This document shows positions 18,396-29,254 of a stretch of 64,000 nt of DNA, one piece after another. Numbering within the stretch: the stretch's first letter is position 1; each line of letters starts with the position of its first letter. This stretch comes from Ascidiimonas meishanensis. Lineage in GTDB: Bacteria; Bacteroidota; Bacteroidia; Flavobacteriales; Flavobacteriaceae. Below the pieces are notes generated by a model. That model saw only the letters and a program-made list of their open reading frames with translations. It was not told the DNA's origin and did not search any database. The stretch is taken from NCBI RefSeq assembly GCF_037782385.1, contig NZ_JBBEXD010000001.1, positions 682,001 to 746,000 on the forward strand. Reading direction: 5' to 3'. Made by a program: the position numbers and the translations under genes.

Positions 18396-19115
18396 ATGAA
18401 TATTAAAATATTTATAAAATTATTTATAATCATCCTACTTTTAAATTTTACGGTTTCTTGTACCAAGGAAGTTAAGGTGAATGACCTACATAAATCAGGA
18501 ATCAAAGGAGAAGTGAGTTCTTATTTTGAAAAACATTATGAACCGGTCTTAAAAGCCGGACAATGGAAGAAAGGTCGGATTGCCAATTATGGAAATAATA
18601 AAGTAATATTTGACTACGATGGTAATTATATCTTGGCTGAATATTATGGTGACCAAAATGAACAAATATTTAAAATTATCCCTAAAAGAAAAGACAAACT
18701 GCTAGTTGAAGAGTTATTATTTGACAACTTTGGAAAATTAATTCATCAAACTAAAATTAAAGAACTATCTGACCAGAAAAAAGACTTTACTAGTTTTGAT
18801 GCGGAAGGCAAAGTAATAAAAAAAGGTAAATCTTTATTAGCGGACCATATATTAGTTAAACAAAAGATTAAAGAGGTTCAAAAAGAAGGAATATCTGAAT
18901 ATTTGTTATTTTATGAATATGATGTAAATGGAAATTTACAGTCCCAAAAAAAAATGAGTCTGGAAGGAAAAGTACTTTCTTTTGAGAGATATGAATACTT
19001 AGACTTTGATGAAAAGAATAATTGGATAAAGAGGCACGACTATAGTTCTGAAGACGCAAAAGAACCTTATAAAATAGTCATTCGTGAATTTGAATACCAT
19101 CAAACTGAATTCTAG
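18396..19115 (+). CDS. Hypothetical lipoprotein
   Basis: The start at 18396 gives 239 residues with a lipoprotein signal and lipobox FTVSC; the frame is open upstream to 18321 but without a signal. The body has repeated strands of the type FDYDGNYILAEYYG and DEKNNWIKRHDY, reminiscent of YD/MORN-like lipoproteins of Bacteroidota. No function is recognised. Confidence 0.6.
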   Translation: MNIKIFIKLFIIILLLNFTVSCTKEVKVNDLHKSGIKGEVSSYFEKHYEPVLKAGQWKKGRIANYGNNKVIFDYDGNYILAEYYGDQNEQIFKIIPKRKDKLLVEELLFDNFGKLIHQTKIKELSDQKKDFTSFDAEGKVIKKGKSLLADHILVKQKIKEVQKEGISEYLLFYEYDVNGNLQSQKKMSLEGKVLSFERYEYLDFDEKNNWIKRHDYSSEDAKEPYKIVIREFEYHQTEF

Positions 19116-19723
19116 GGTATCAAAGAAGATCAAAATAGCACTTAAAAGTTCGTAATGGTCTTTATCGCATTTCTCAGCATATATACGCTAATTTCCTTAT
19201 TTTAAATAGCTCTTGTATAGGCTATCTCTTCATTCTATGCGTGTAATAAACCTATATCATAAAGCTAGCAACAACTATTTTAGTTAAAAATTAAAATAGT
19301 TCTATATTTTTTTAAATAGTTTGGTTTTAACGGAGGCTTACCCCAGATAGACAAAAATAAAAGTACCTAATTCAACTGCTACCTATTCATAAGTTTCTTC
19401 AAAGGTCTTAAATGCGTTAAGAACGCTTAAAATTAGTGTACAACCTCAGATTAACCGCTACCTAAAAGCTGTTTTTCAATCAACCAGAAAACAAGCTGAA
19501 ATTGACACTCCTTCTAAAACATAAGCAAATACTTATGATCTTCATAATAAATATAAATAAAAATTTATCAATTTTTTTAAAGAGCTTTGTACCGTTCATA
19601 ATCGTTTCTTAAAGAGGCGGCATAAATGTAAGATCACAGAACAATTCGGCAAAAAACGAATGCTAGTATCAAGACCAAACAAAATGATTCATAAACCAGT
19701 AATCCAATAAAATAGTAAATGTC
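19116..19723. other. Intergenic region upstream of dabBA
   Basis: 608 bp, AT-rich, with no credible coding frame, RNA gene or exact TAnnTTTG box. It must contain the dab promoter, but no strong candidate was recognised. Confidence 0.5.
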
Positions 19724-21391
19724 ATGAATGAAAATTTAGTAGCCCTCATTGCCATCATAGCTCCTCTATTTTTTATTATCACTGCAGTAGTCTCCTGGTT
19801 TCAAACGGGTATGCGTCCAAAACTACTTAAAAAACTAAGTGTTACCGCTACGGTTGTAAATATTATAATTGCTACAATCTGTAGTTTTTTTGTGATACAA
19901 AACGGATTGCTTGAAACTGCTTTTATGGGGTATGATGATTTAGGCTTTAGCTTAAGACTGGATGCTTTGAGTATGCTAATGTTAGGGATGATTGCGTTAC
20001 TAGGATTTATTGTAGTAAGGTATAGCCTTAATTATTTAGACGGAGATCATCGTCAGGGTATTTTTATTGGCAGGCTTGCAGCCACCATCGCTTCTGTACA
20101 ATTCTTAGTACTCTCTGGGAATCTAGGTTTATTATTTGTGTCTTGGGTACTCACCAGTATGTCTTTACACCGTCTATTAATTTTCTATAGAGAAAGACCG
20201 GGTGCTATTATCGCAGCGCGCAAAAAATTTATTCTCGCCAGATTAGGAGACCTCTGCCTCTTCCTTGCGGTAATTCTGTTATTCAATCAATTTGGTACTG
20301 GTAATTTAGAAATTATTTTTCAGCAGATACAAAACAGTATAACTGCTGGAATCTCTCTAGATGGAATAGAGTTTGTAGCACTTTTACTTGCAGGTGCCGC
20401 ATTGTTAAAGTCGGCTCAATTTCCTACTCACGGTTGGCTTATCGAGGTCATGGAAACCCCTACCCCTGTTTCCGCTCTGCTGCATGCAGGGCTTTTGAAT
20501 GCAGGTCCCTTTCTAATTATTAGAATGGCTTTTGTAATGGAAGCTAGTGTATATGCCCCTTTGGTACTAATTGTTTTAGGCGGATTCACTGCTTTATTTG
20601 CCTCCGTGGTGTTTCTTACACAAACCTCTATTAAAACAGCTCTTGGATATTCCAGTGTAGCTCATATGGGATTCAGCTTGTTAGTTTGCGGATTAGGCGT
20701 TTATCCTGCTGCTATGTTGCATTTGGTTGCGCATTCTTTTTATAAAGCGCATTCCTTTTTATCATCCGGTAGTGTAATAGATGTGATACGTGCTAATAAG
20801 ATCACCGCTGCCAAAAGAATGGGCAATCCTTCCAGAATACTTCTGGGGATCTTGCTGGCATTAGGTACTTATACAGCTTTTGCTTTTGTTTGGGGTATTG
20901 ATCCGGTAAATGAACTTTCACTACTGGTTATTGGCGCCATTATTACCCTAGGGCTTTCCAAAATATTTACTACTGCTTTAGATTCAACAGCAAGCATCCA
21001 ACTCATACTGAGGGCTTCTTTTATGGCCATACTGGTAACCATTGCATTTTTCTCCTTAGAGTCTGCAATGCATTTTTTACTGGATTCACAAGTGCCGGAA
21101 TTGGTAAGACCCAACTTTACGGAGATGGTTTTAGTAGGTGTATTGTTATTTGCCTTTGCGGCAGTGGTATTCCTTCAAATACTAGCACCCGTACTAACAA
21201 CTTCACCTTTTTACAGTGCCATCGCTGTTCACTTAAGAAACGGATTCTACATCAATACGGTATTTGACAGAATGGTACGCGCTTTATATGCTCATGGCAC
21301 ACAAACAAAGCCACAGGTAATAGAAAGCGTAGACTACATCAACAACCAAGAAGTAATCTCCATAGAAGATTATCAAGAACAACCTGCCTAA
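19724..21391 (+). CDS. dabB: NuoL-like proton channel subunit of the Dab inorganic-carbon pump
   Basis: A 555-residue polytopic protein of the NADH-quinone oxidoreductase 5 / antiporter subunit family. Conserved membrane segments include FPTHGWLIEVMETPTPVSALLHAG and AHMGFSLLVCGLGVYPAAMLHLVAHSFYKAHSFL, with the Lys and His residues used for proton transfer. It is not part of a nuo operon; the next gene 52 bp downstream is the DUF2309 protein DabA, which identifies the pair as DabBA. It would supply proton flow that drives CO2 hydration by DabA in the inner membrane. Confidence 0.92.
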   Translation: MNENLVALIAIIAPLFFIITAVVSWFQTGMRPKLLKKLSVTATVVNIIIATICSFFVIQNGLLETAFMGYDDLGFSLRLDALSMLMLGMIALLGFIVVRYSLNYLDGDHRQGIFIGRLAATIASVQFLVLSGNLGLLFVSWVLTSMSLHRLLIFYRERPGAIIAARKKFILARLGDLCLFLAVILLFNQFGTGNLEIIFQQIQNSITAGISLDGIEFVALLLAGAALLKSAQFPTHGWLIEVMETPTPVSALLHAGLLNAGPFLIIRMAFVMEASVYAPLVLIVLGGFTALFASVVFLTQTSIKTALGYSSVAHMGFSLLVCGLGVYPAAMLHLVAHSFYKAHSFLSSGSVIDVIRANKITAAKRMGNPSRILLGILLALGTYTAFAFVWGIDPVNELSLLVIGAIITLGLSKIFTTALDSTASIQLILRASFMAILVTIAFFSLESAMHFLLDSQVPELVRPNFTEMVLVGVLLFAFAAVVFLQILAPVLTTSPFYSAIAVHLRNGFYINTVFDRMVRALYAHGTQTKPQVIESVDYINNQEVISIEDYQEQPA

Positions 21392-21442
21392 GACACACCA
21401 ACTATTATAGTTAATAATTCGCATCAAACTAAAGCTAAAAAA

Positions 21443-23956
21443 ATGAGCATACAAACCTTAGAACAGCCACATTTCTTAGAGCATATAAACGGCCAACAGC
21501 AAGCTTTTTTAAACACTATGCGGGCAGCTTGTAAAAAGATTGCTCCAGTATGGCCTTTAGAAAATTTTGTAGCTGTGAATCCTTATTTAGGACTTACCGA
21601 TAAAAAGTTTGAAAATGTAGCACAAGAACTTGCGGCAACGGGTGGCATACAAATGACCTTACCTGCTTCTTTTTATCTACAAAAGCTAAAAGAAGGAAAA
21701 ATAAGTTTAGACGACATAGCGAAGGTTTTGAAAAAAAGAAAAAGTGCTTATGATGCGCCTACCTTTATAAAAGCGTTAGAAGACAATACCGCAAAAGTAG
21801 AAGAAACCGCCACTTTTGCGAACGTAGCAGATATCGCTACTCAGGTAACCAACAAAGACTGGAATCGTTTTGTAATCTCTAGAATATCTACTTGGGCGGC
21901 TTCTTATTTTGATAATGGGCAGGCAGTATGGGCTGCCGCCAACCAAGAAGAAGAACTTTTTATAGCTTGGAAAGCAGAAGCTTCTATAGATCGTACGCCT
22001 GAATTATCTGGTTTAAAGAATTTTAGAAAACTTATAAAAGCGCTTCCAGATAATCCAGTTCTAGCTACTGAATTCGCAATAGACAGATTAGGCATTCCAG
22101 AAAAAGGAATTCCGTTATACCTTCATAGACTCTTGCTAAGTGTGGGTGGGTGGTCTGCTTATGCAGCTCAACTAGATTGGAATAGTGAATTATACGGTGG
22201 TAAAGATGGAAAACTCATTTCCTTTTTGGCAGTATTGGTATGCTGGGAAGCTTGCTTACTTGAAAGTTTAGATAGATCTGCACTTTACGAAAAATGGAGC
22301 GGTGCCTGCGAATTGTTGGCATTAGCCAATGTACAAAACCAGTTGAACCAGTCACTCACGCAAAAACTAATTCTCCAGGAAGCATTTGATCTGGCTGCAC
22401 AACGCAACATCATTCATAAATTTGAACAGCAAACCTCTTCAACTGAAAAGGCTACAAAAGAACAAGCCAAAGCACAAGCGGTATTTTGTATAGATGTGAG
22501 ATCTGAGGTCTTTCGCAGAAATCTGGAAATGGTAGATTCTGAAATAGAAACCTTAGGGTTTGCAGGGTTCTTTGCTTTTCCTATTAAATATGTTCCCATA
22601 GGCCATGAAGAAGGAGGCGCGCAATGCCCTGTATTATTACCAACCGGACCTACCATTTTAGAAGAAATAGCAGATAAAGCAACCCATAAAAAAGTATTAG
22701 AAACCAGAATCTTAAACAGGCAAGTAAAGCAAGTCTGGAAGTCTTTCAAATCTGGAGCTATTACGTGTTTCAGCTATGTAAGCCCGGTAGGTCTCTCCTA
22801 TCTTCCCAAATTGTTTACAGACTCTTTTGGATTAACAAGACCGGTACCGCATCCAGATCATGCTGGGATGTCGTTTTCTGCCTCAAAAAAGAAGAATATT
22901 ACGCTGGAAACGGCTTCTTTTAAGAATGAAATCACTGGTATTCCTTTAGAAAACCAAATAGAAATGGCCAAAAATGCACTCAATGCCATGTCGTTATCAG
23001 ACGACTTTGCCAAATTTGTGATGATTACTGGGCATGGTTCCAGCATTGTTAACAACCCTCATGCTACGGGTTATGACTGTGGTGCGTGTGGAGGACGCTC
23101 AGGAGAATCTAATGCCAAAGTAGCCGCTGCGGTATTAAATAATACCAAGGTGAGGGCTGCGCTTCAAAAAGAAGACATTTTTATCCCTGTGAATACTACC
23201 TTTCTAGCTTGCTTGCACGACACAACTACAGACGAGATAACCATTTTTAACGAATACGAAGTTCCTGAAGAGAACAAAGAAGCGCTTCATTCTCTTAAAA
23301 AATCTTTGACATTGGCGGCTCAGGCTACCAGAACAGAACGTTCTTTAAGATTAGACAGTAATCTTACCCAGAATATTGACAAAGCGGTGATTGGCAGAAG
23401 TAAAGATTGGTCTCAAGTAAGACCAGAATGGGGACTTGCCGGCTGCGGCGCCTTTGTGGTAGCGCCCCGTGAAAGAACCAAAGCTATAGACCTTGAAGGG
23501 AAATCTTTTTTACATTCTTACAACTGGAAAAAAGACAAAGACTTTTCTATTCTAGAACTCATCATGACGGCACCTATGGTTGTAACCAGCTGGATAAGTC
23601 TTCAATACTACGGATCTACCGTAGACAACAAGAATCATGGTTCTGGTAACAAGACCCTCCATAATGTAACGGCAGGAATAGGCGTTTTAGAAGGGTATTC
23701 CGGAGACCTGAGAGTTGGGTTACCCATACAGGCGGTGCATGATGGAGAAAACTATCAGCATGAGCCACTAAGATTAAATGTAGTGATTGAAGCTCCTATA
23801 GAAGCCATGAACGCTATTATTGAAAAACACCCTTCTGTAAAAGATTTGTGTGATAATGGTTGGTTACAGCTCATGGCACTTGATGAAGAAGGCAAAGTAT
23901 CTCATAGATACACCGGAAACTTAAGTTGGGAAAAAATTCAACAAAATGCAGCCTGA
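21443..23956 (+). CDS. dabA: DabA inorganic-carbon uptake subunit (DUF2309), beta-carbonic-anhydrase-like
   Basis: An 837-residue DUF2309/UPF0753 protein. The zinc-site residues known from Halothiobacillus DabA are present with the same spacing: Cys349 and Asp351 in AVFCIDVRSE, His531 in ITGHGSSIV and Cys546 in GYDCGACGGRSG (15 residues between His and the second Cys). DabA is thought to hydrate CO2 to bicarbonate one way on the cytoplasmic side, powered through DabB. The neighbours are heterotrophic genes, so supply of bicarbonate to carboxylases or pH control is more likely than autotrophy (inference). Confidence 0.94.
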   Translation: MSIQTLEQPHFLEHINGQQQAFLNTMRAACKKIAPVWPLENFVAVNPYLGLTDKKFENVAQELAATGGIQMTLPASFYLQKLKEGKISLDDIAKVLKKRKSAYDAPTFIKALEDNTAKVEETATFANVADIATQVTNKDWNRFVISRISTWAASYFDNGQAVWAAANQEEELFIAWKAEASIDRTPELSGLKNFRKLIKALPDNPVLATEFAIDRLGIPEKGIPLYLHRLLLSVGGWSAYAAQLDWNSELYGGKDGKLISFLAVLVCWEACLLESLDRSALYEKWSGACELLALANVQNQLNQSLTQKLILQEAFDLAAQRNIIHKFEQQTSSTEKATKEQAKAQAVFCIDVRSEVFRRNLEMVDSEIETLGFAGFFAFPIKYVPIGHEEGGAQCPVLLPTGPTILEEIADKATHKKVLETRILNRQVKQVWKSFKSGAITCFSYVSPVGLSYLPKLFTDSFGLTRPVPHPDHAGMSFSASKKKNITLETASFKNEITGIPLENQIEMAKNALNAMSLSDDFAKFVMITGHGSSIVNNPHATGYDCGACGGRSGESNAKVAAAVLNNTKVRAALQKEDIFIPVNTTFLACLHDTTTDEITIFNEYEVPEENKEALHSLKKSLTLAAQATRTERSLRLDSNLTQNIDKAVIGRSKDWSQVRPEWGLAGCGAFVVAPRERTKAIDLEGKSFLHSYNWKKDKDFSILELIMTAPMVVTSWISLQYYGSTVDNKNHGSGNKTLHNVTAGIGVLEGYSGDLRVGLPIQAVHDGENYQHEPLRLNVVIEAPIEAMNAIIEKHPSVKDLCDNGWLQLMALDEEGKVSHRYTGNLSWEKIQQNAA

Positions 23957-25150
23957 TGCTATAAGTGGAACCTTTGTTTTTTAGATACCTTAAAAGCACC
24001 TTAGCTCTTCTTTGTTCCCCTACAACTAAGCTAAGGTGTTTTTTATTGCTAAATAAATGCTTGTATATGCGTAAATGTTGCATCTAACCTGATTTCTACC
24101 CAAAAAATTAGGGTCTTTAAGACGCCCTTGCACAAGGAAACGCTTCATTTAAAAATTAATCTCTTCTTATGTAAAGCCTCCTAAAACACAGCTAACGAGC
24201 CTTATTCCCTGCCTATATTTATAATACCATACCTATAGCTAGCCTTCTTAGATTGCCGCTGGAAAGCCCTGCAAGGCTTACCAGAGGAAAAATCATCCTT
24301 TTATGGAATACCTAAAAACGTATGGTTGATATAACCTCTATAAAATAATTTTCCATGGTATTTTAAGCTAACCATCTTATTTTTAGAATACTAATTTCAT
24401 TTTCACTGTGCCAGCAAAAGAAATAAGAATAAATCTTGTGCTACCGTAAAAAAGTTATTTGTGCAAGTACTCCACAAAATTTACTTTAGTTGGAAAAACG
24501 GCTATACATTAATACTCCTTCTGCTCCCCTAAAAAAATGTAAAGTATTTACGACGGGCATCCATTATTGATCCTGTAATAGCTGTCTTTGGCATGATACA
24601 GACACCCAACTAAAATATGGCAAAAATAAAACCATCACATCTACACTACACAAAAACTTTCTGCAACGTATAGCATCGAGTTTACGCGACAAAGAAGTGT
24701 TGGAAGATTTGGTTTGAATACTACCTAATGTCTGTTTTGATAAATATTCCTTTTTAAAACCTTATTTTCCTAGGTTCAACCCCCCAAATACCTTTTTCCC
24801 TTCACAGAAAAACCGTTGGTTTTTAGTATGTTTGAAAGGAAAATCCCGCACCCTACTTACGCTCTATACCACTTGTCTGGATGATATGACTGCAATGCAA
24901 AATTAAGCAGATTGTGCTACCTGCTGCACCGGGGATTCAAAATGATTACCCTTCTTTACTAAAAAGAAATAAAATCAGAAAAAATGCATTGTTATGCAAT
25001 TTTACGTACAAACCCTGAAAGTAAGTGCTTGTGCACCGAGGCCTAGGGGTGCTATTCCATTTCTATTTGCTAAATTAGGTGCTTTAAACTTGTTGCTGGT
25101 ATCGCGCAAAACCACTATTTATTATTTCACCAATAGAATCTTATAAAAGA
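23957..25150. other. 1.2-kb gene-poor region
   Basis: Apart from the dab terminator (23997-24044) no gene is visible. Short frames such as the stretch near 24660-24715, which would read as about 18 sensible codons ending in a stop, may be remnants of a decayed gene but cannot be assigned. The 70-codon minus frame at 23871-24083 is a shadow of the terminator and dabA. Confidence 0.5.
23997..24044 (+). terminator. Rho-independent terminator of dabBA
   Basis: CACCTTAGCT (23997-24006) pairs perfectly with AGCTAAGGTG (24029-24038) across a 22-nt loop and is followed by six T. Confidence 0.85.
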
Positions 25151-25849
25151 ATGAAAAAAATTAAATGGAGAAAATACGTATTTGAATTCTTATCAATTTT
25201 TATTGCCGTAGTTTCTGCTTTTGCACTTACTAATTGGAATGATAACAGAAACAGTAAGCAGTCTGAAGAAAAGATTCTAACTGAAATAAAAAATGGAATT
25301 GGGATTGACAAACAAGATTTTGAAGGAAATATAATAGGCCATACCATAAGTTTAAGAGCTAATTATATGTTTAGAGAATTGCTAAACGGGAAGGAGATAT
25401 CTCAAGATTCAATAGGGCTATTTTACACCTCACTTTTTAGAGATTACACACCCGTTATTAATCGCTCTGGGTATGAATCATTAAAAGAAACGAGTTTAAA
25501 AACAATTACAAACGACTCTTTGCGTTTTCAGATCATTTCTCTTTACGATTACTATTATGGTATTATTGAAATTTTAGATAACGTAAGTGAAATGCAATCA
25601 TTTGAGAATTATTTTGCCTCCGTAAATCTATTATTACATCCATATATGGAATTTGATGAGGATGGAAATTTAATACATATAAATTACCCCAAAGAATTAA
25701 GCGAAAATCAACGAAAAGAACTATTAAGCTATCTATGGCGCTTAGAGAATAATAGAAAATTTAAACTTGGGCGGTACAAGTCTATCATTCAAATTATGGA
25801 CAACGTAAAAAGTAATATTGAAGAAGAAATAGAAAACAATGGCTCATAA
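25151..25849 (+). CDS. DUF6090-like membrane-anchored protein
   Basis: A 232-residue protein with a short basic N-terminus (MKKIKWRKYVFEFLSIFIAV) followed by one transmembrane segment and the conserved FALTNWNDNRNSKQSEEKIL, which is the signature of a common Bacteroidota family (DUF6090). The rest is helical with a DFEGNIIGHTISLRANYMF segment. Function unknown. It stands alone in a gene-poor region. Confidence 0.75.
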   Translation: MKKIKWRKYVFEFLSIFIAVVSAFALTNWNDNRNSKQSEEKILTEIKNGIGIDKQDFEGNIIGHTISLRANYMFRELLNGKEISQDSIGLFYTSLFRDYTPVINRSGYESLKETSLKTITNDSLRFQIISLYDYYYGIIEILDNVSEMQSFENYFASVNLLLHPYMEFDEDGNLIHINYPKELSENQRKELLSYLWRLENNRKFKLGRYKSIIQIMDNVKSNIEEEIENNGS

Positions 25850-26106
25850 GTGAAGTTGCTATACAAACCGCTAGTTTTTAAGCCATTCTTATGGTCTTTC
25901 GTGTTTTTTAAATGGATAAGGAGTAAGGAATCTAATTCTAAGACATAAAAAAAACAGCGCTAATTTAATTCAAGGGATATTTCCATTTAGAAATTCAACT
26001 AAGATTTCTAATATGCCTTTATTCTTTTTCCAATTTCGGAAGAAGAAACAATGCTGATTCATATAAATTATCAGTACCTTTTTCCAAATTTAAAATTTAA
26101 TAAACC

Positions 26107-26406
26107 ATGCAAGTCTTAATCAACCTAAAAAACAATTCTTCTACTGATTTGGTTAATCCAAAAGTAATTGGCAATGTAAATCCTCCACCTCCACCTCTTA
26201 TTGCAAAAGGAGCTTCCTTCACTTGTAATTTAATGATTGGAAATTCATCATCAGACCAAGGAGGGCTATTCTATACAGAAAATGCGAATGGTACAAGTGT
26301 TGGAATACAAGTTAGGAATGGAATTACGCCTGAATTTACAATTAGAAATAGAGGTACTTTCAGTTCTAAAATTATCAATGAAGTAACCATTGAATTCAAT
26401 CCTTAA
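26107..26406 (+). CDS. Small hypothetical beta-rich protein
   Basis: A 99-residue protein without a signal peptide: a strand-rich sequence with a PPPPPL turn (residues about 25-31), an N-S-S/N-G-rich middle and a strongly alternating C-terminus (INEVTIEFNP). The pattern would suit a small Ig-like or adhesin-like domain. No family was recognised. A possible -7 box TACCTTTT lies at 26075-26082 and a perfect terminator follows, so it is probably a real monocistronic gene. Confidence 0.55.
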   Translation: MQVLINLKNNSSTDLVNPKVIGNVNPPPPPLIAKGASFTCNLMIGNSSSDQGGLFYTENANGTSVGIQVRNGITPEFTIRNRGTFSSKIINEVTIEFNP

Positions 26407-26458
26407 AATATAAATGGACTACTTGAAAAGTTACCTTTTTAAGAGTAACCAGTAACTA

Positions 26459-26487
26459 AAAATCCCCTGTGATATTACGGGGATTTT
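26459..26487. terminator. Bidirectional terminator
   Basis: AAAATCCCC (26459-26467) and GGGGATTTT (26479-26487) form a perfect 9-bp stem flanked by A- and T-runs, between the plus-strand 99-residue gene and the convergent thioredoxin-like gene. Confidence 0.85.
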
Positions 26488-26520
26488 CTTATTTAGACAC
26501 ATACATATGTCTAATGTGTA

Positions 26521-27135
26521 TTACTCTGCTTCCACAAAAGCAATAAGTTCTTCCATATTAAGAACATTCCTTGAACCAACTACGATCCCTTCCTCGTTTA
26601 TTAAAACAGAAGTGGGAGTGCCTTTTATTCTATAGTTGATTAATTCTTCCTCTGTGGCAGCCAGTACCGGAATATTGATTTTCTTGTTAGCTTTAAATGC
26701 CTTGTTAGCTTCCGAAGAAGAATTTAATTGCATCATTACTACTTCTAAACCAGGATGCGATTGCGCCGTAAACTCATTTAATACTGGATAAAATTGCTCG
26801 CAATACCCACAACCTTCTTGGGAGAAAACTACCAATACTTTCTTTCCCTTAAAGTCGTTTAAGGCCACTTCGTTATTTTGTTCATCTTTTAAAGCAAATT
26901 CAGAAGCTGGAGTGCCAGGCTCTAATGCTTTGTTTAGAGATTCTAATTGTTCTTGTGCCGCTTGCACTTTCTTTATAAAGCTTACAGTAGATAACATGTC
27001 TTCTTGGGTATTTACGATGACTCTTTGAGCCGCCTGGATGCGGGCTTTGTTCATATAAGTAAAGTAGGCTGTAGCGGCAACGCCTGCCATAGTGAGTATT
27101 TGTAACGAGATTATAATAAGTGTTGACTTTTTCAT
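26521..27135 (-). CDS. Membrane-anchored thioredoxin-like (TlpA/MauD-type) protein
   Basis: A 204-residue protein with an N-terminal transmembrane anchor (residues about 5-27), a helical linker, then a thioredoxin fold beginning at about 74. The redox motif is CGYC (residues 109-112) in VVFSQEGCGYCEQFYP, and the cis-proline loop is KGTPTSVLI. The GTPASEFALKD opening resembles AhpC/TSA and MauD proteins, which keep disulfides of a partner protein in the periplasm. The adjacent upstream lipoprotein is Cys-rich, so it is a possible partner (inference). Confidence 0.85.
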   Translation of the reverse strand: MKKSTLIIISLQILTMAGVAATAYFTYMNKARIQAAQRVIVNTQEDMLSTVSFIKKVQAAQEQLESLNKALEPGTPASEFALKDEQNNEVALNDFKGKKVLVVFSQEGCGYCEQFYPVLNEFTAQSHPGLEVVMMQLNSSSEANKAFKANKKINIPVLAATEEELINYRIKGTPTSVLINEEGIVVGSRNVLNMEELIAFVEAE

Positions 27136-27263
27136 ATTAGAAATATTTTAACTAGTTCCTTTAGTGTTTTTTAAGAAACTGATACAATTGAATGGGTAAC
27201 TAGCATTTAAAAACAATTGTATCAGCTTATTCTAATTACTATTTATTTGTTAGCATACAACTT

Positions 27264-28571
27264 TTAATCCTGTTGAGTGGTAGCAGATATATCATCACAT
27301 TTATTCTTTAAACTATTACAAAGCGTAGCACTTACCCCCCCACTGACAAGTTTAGTAATTATAGATGCTACACAAACTGCCATACTAATATTTCCTATTG
27401 GAGTTGTTACACCAAGTGCCGCATTAGCAGCGATACGGGCAGTATCGCCTGCCAAAGTTCCAAGAAGATACCATTGTCCAGTAGTTACAGCATTAATAAT
27501 ATTAGCAGCAAGGCTAAATATAGAGAAGATGCCAGAACAGGTAACTTTTGAGCCAATTGTACTAACTGCACTTAAACTGGTAGTCCAAGCTTTACAAGTT
27601 CTATAGCCAGAAAGGCAGGCATTCTGTTCTGCAGCAGAAACCGTTGTAGAACCATCAGATACCCCCAACGCATAACCATTAATAATAGTATTAACAGTAC
27701 TACTGTCATAATTACTATTAATTTCTAAATCAAAATTTACTTCAGGATAAAAAGCATCAGGAAGTGACGTTAAATCTGAATCATCATTTGTAGCTAATAC
27801 AATCTCTCTTGAGTCTGAGTCAACTGTTTTATCAGTATCAACAAAATGAATTGCTACACATTCCGAATTGCTAACAGCCTGAAACGAATTAAAATAATTG
27901 AAACCAAAGCCTTCAGCTTGCGTTTCACTTAGTCCAGTAGACCTAAACACTGGAATACTTTTACCAGAGCTACTAGCTCCTGTATACGCATAGCCGCATA
28001 ATTGCTGGGTTGATTTTTCAGAACCACAAGCAATGGTTAAATTTGTAATGTAAGCGCCATTGTTATAAAAAGCTCCTCCAATATCTCCAATGTATCTGGC
28101 TGTACTATTACTCCAATTAGTAAAATTTCCACTATTCCCATTACTAGCTGTAATATTAACATTGCAATATGGAGGAATTACCATAGATTTAGCATAGTAT
28201 GTTCTATTGTTATAATAATGATTTGAATTATTTGGAGAACTAGTTGTCAACCTTCTTTTAGTTCCAGAAAAATTAGTATCAGCAGATAAAATCAATCTGG
28301 TATACGTAGAAGTAGTTATTTTTCCTGTAGTTGACTCCCCATCCGCCAAGACTAATTCTTCTGGAGCCTCTTTAACAAAAGTCTCCATTTTAGCTAAAAT
28401 TTCATCAGGGTCTTCTTCTGTGAAAATTTCTATTGCCAGATCATCTGAAGTTAAACTAATTACCTCATCTTCTGCATCACAACTACCAAATAGCATTACC
28501 AAACCTGGCAGGGTGTACAGAAACATTTTTCGTGCTAAGTGCACGTAATTCTTTTTTTTAAAATTTATCAT
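27264..28571 (-). CDS. Cysteine-containing hypothetical lipoprotein
   Basis: 435 residues with lipobox LFGSC near Cys31; a start at the internal ATG for MFLYTLPGLVMLFGSC is also plausible. The middle (about 80-290) is Asn/Ser/Thr-rich and strand-like. Residues about 320-425 are hydrophobic and Gly/Ala-rich with five Cys, resembling membrane-associating helices. No family was recognised. It is transcribed in the same direction as the thioredoxin-like gene 128 bp downstream. Confidence 0.6.
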   Translation of the reverse strand: MINFKKKNYVHLARKMFLYTLPGLVMLFGSCDAEDEVISLTSDDLAIEIFTEEDPDEILAKMETFVKEAPEELVLADGESTTGKITTSTYTRLILSADTNFSGTKRRLTTSSPNNSNHYYNNRTYYAKSMVIPPYCNVNITASNGNSGNFTNWSNSTARYIGDIGGAFYNNGAYITNLTIACGSEKSTQQLCGYAYTGASSSGKSIPVFRSTGLSETQAEGFGFNYFNSFQAVSNSECVAIHFVDTDKTVDSDSREIVLATNDDSDLTSLPDAFYPEVNFDLEINSNYDSSTVNTIINGYALGVSDGSTTVSAAEQNACLSGYRTCKAWTTSLSAVSTIGSKVTCSGIFSIFSLAANIINAVTTGQWYLLGTLAGDTARIAANAALGVTTPIGNISMAVCVASIITKLVSGGVSATLCNSLKNKCDDISATTQQD

Positions 28572-29254
28572 ATTTAAATTTAAAAAGGATTAATAATTAT
28601 ATATTAGTGTTGACTAGTACAACCATGTTGAGTATATAAACAGAAATTGTTTATACTAGTACCTGTGTAGATTCGTACCTAAAACGAGATCTCTTAAGAG
28701 ATTTATTTCAACTTAAATTACACGGATAATTGAAAGTAAAAAGCATCAAAATTGAGAAGGCTGCGCAGATGAAATTTTAGCCTCACTTTTTGCTGGGTAG
28801 GTTTTCTTTTCATAATTTTTTGTGTAGCAATTTTTAATCATTAAGATTCAGGTATAGCAATTATTGTATTTTTTATATCAAAAAAAACAACCCTAAATAA
28901 GCGTTTTTATTTTCAATAATAAATAGTAATTTTTTCTTTAAATGTAAGATTTTAACACCTAAAAAATGTAGGCGTAAGCAATAAATGAAGCTGTAAATGT
29001 AACAAGTGGGAGATTTGACCAATAGCTGAGAATATGATCCTCTAAGAAACAGATTTTTTAATTTAATAGTTTTTTTTTAAAATTTTTATCATAAAAAAAG
29101 CTATTTTATTGAAATATTTATAATTTCTAATTGAAATTAATTGTCCTATTCTTAGGATAGATTTTTGTTTCTTAAGATATTCTATTAAAAATTTATAACT
29201 TTAGTACCTACTACGTTTACTAAGATGTATTATTTAAAAGGCAACAAACTCAAG
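28572..29254. other. Divergent intergenic region
   Basis: About 680 bp, very AT-rich, with long A and T runs (for example 29060-29110). A TAACTTTA box near 29195-29206 may be the -7 element for the DUF1648 gene. No gene or structured RNA was recognised. Confidence 0.45.

Noticed and set aside
24770..24790. tRNA T-loop-like GGTTCAACCCC
   Set aside because: No acceptor stem, D-arm or anticodon arm could be placed around it.
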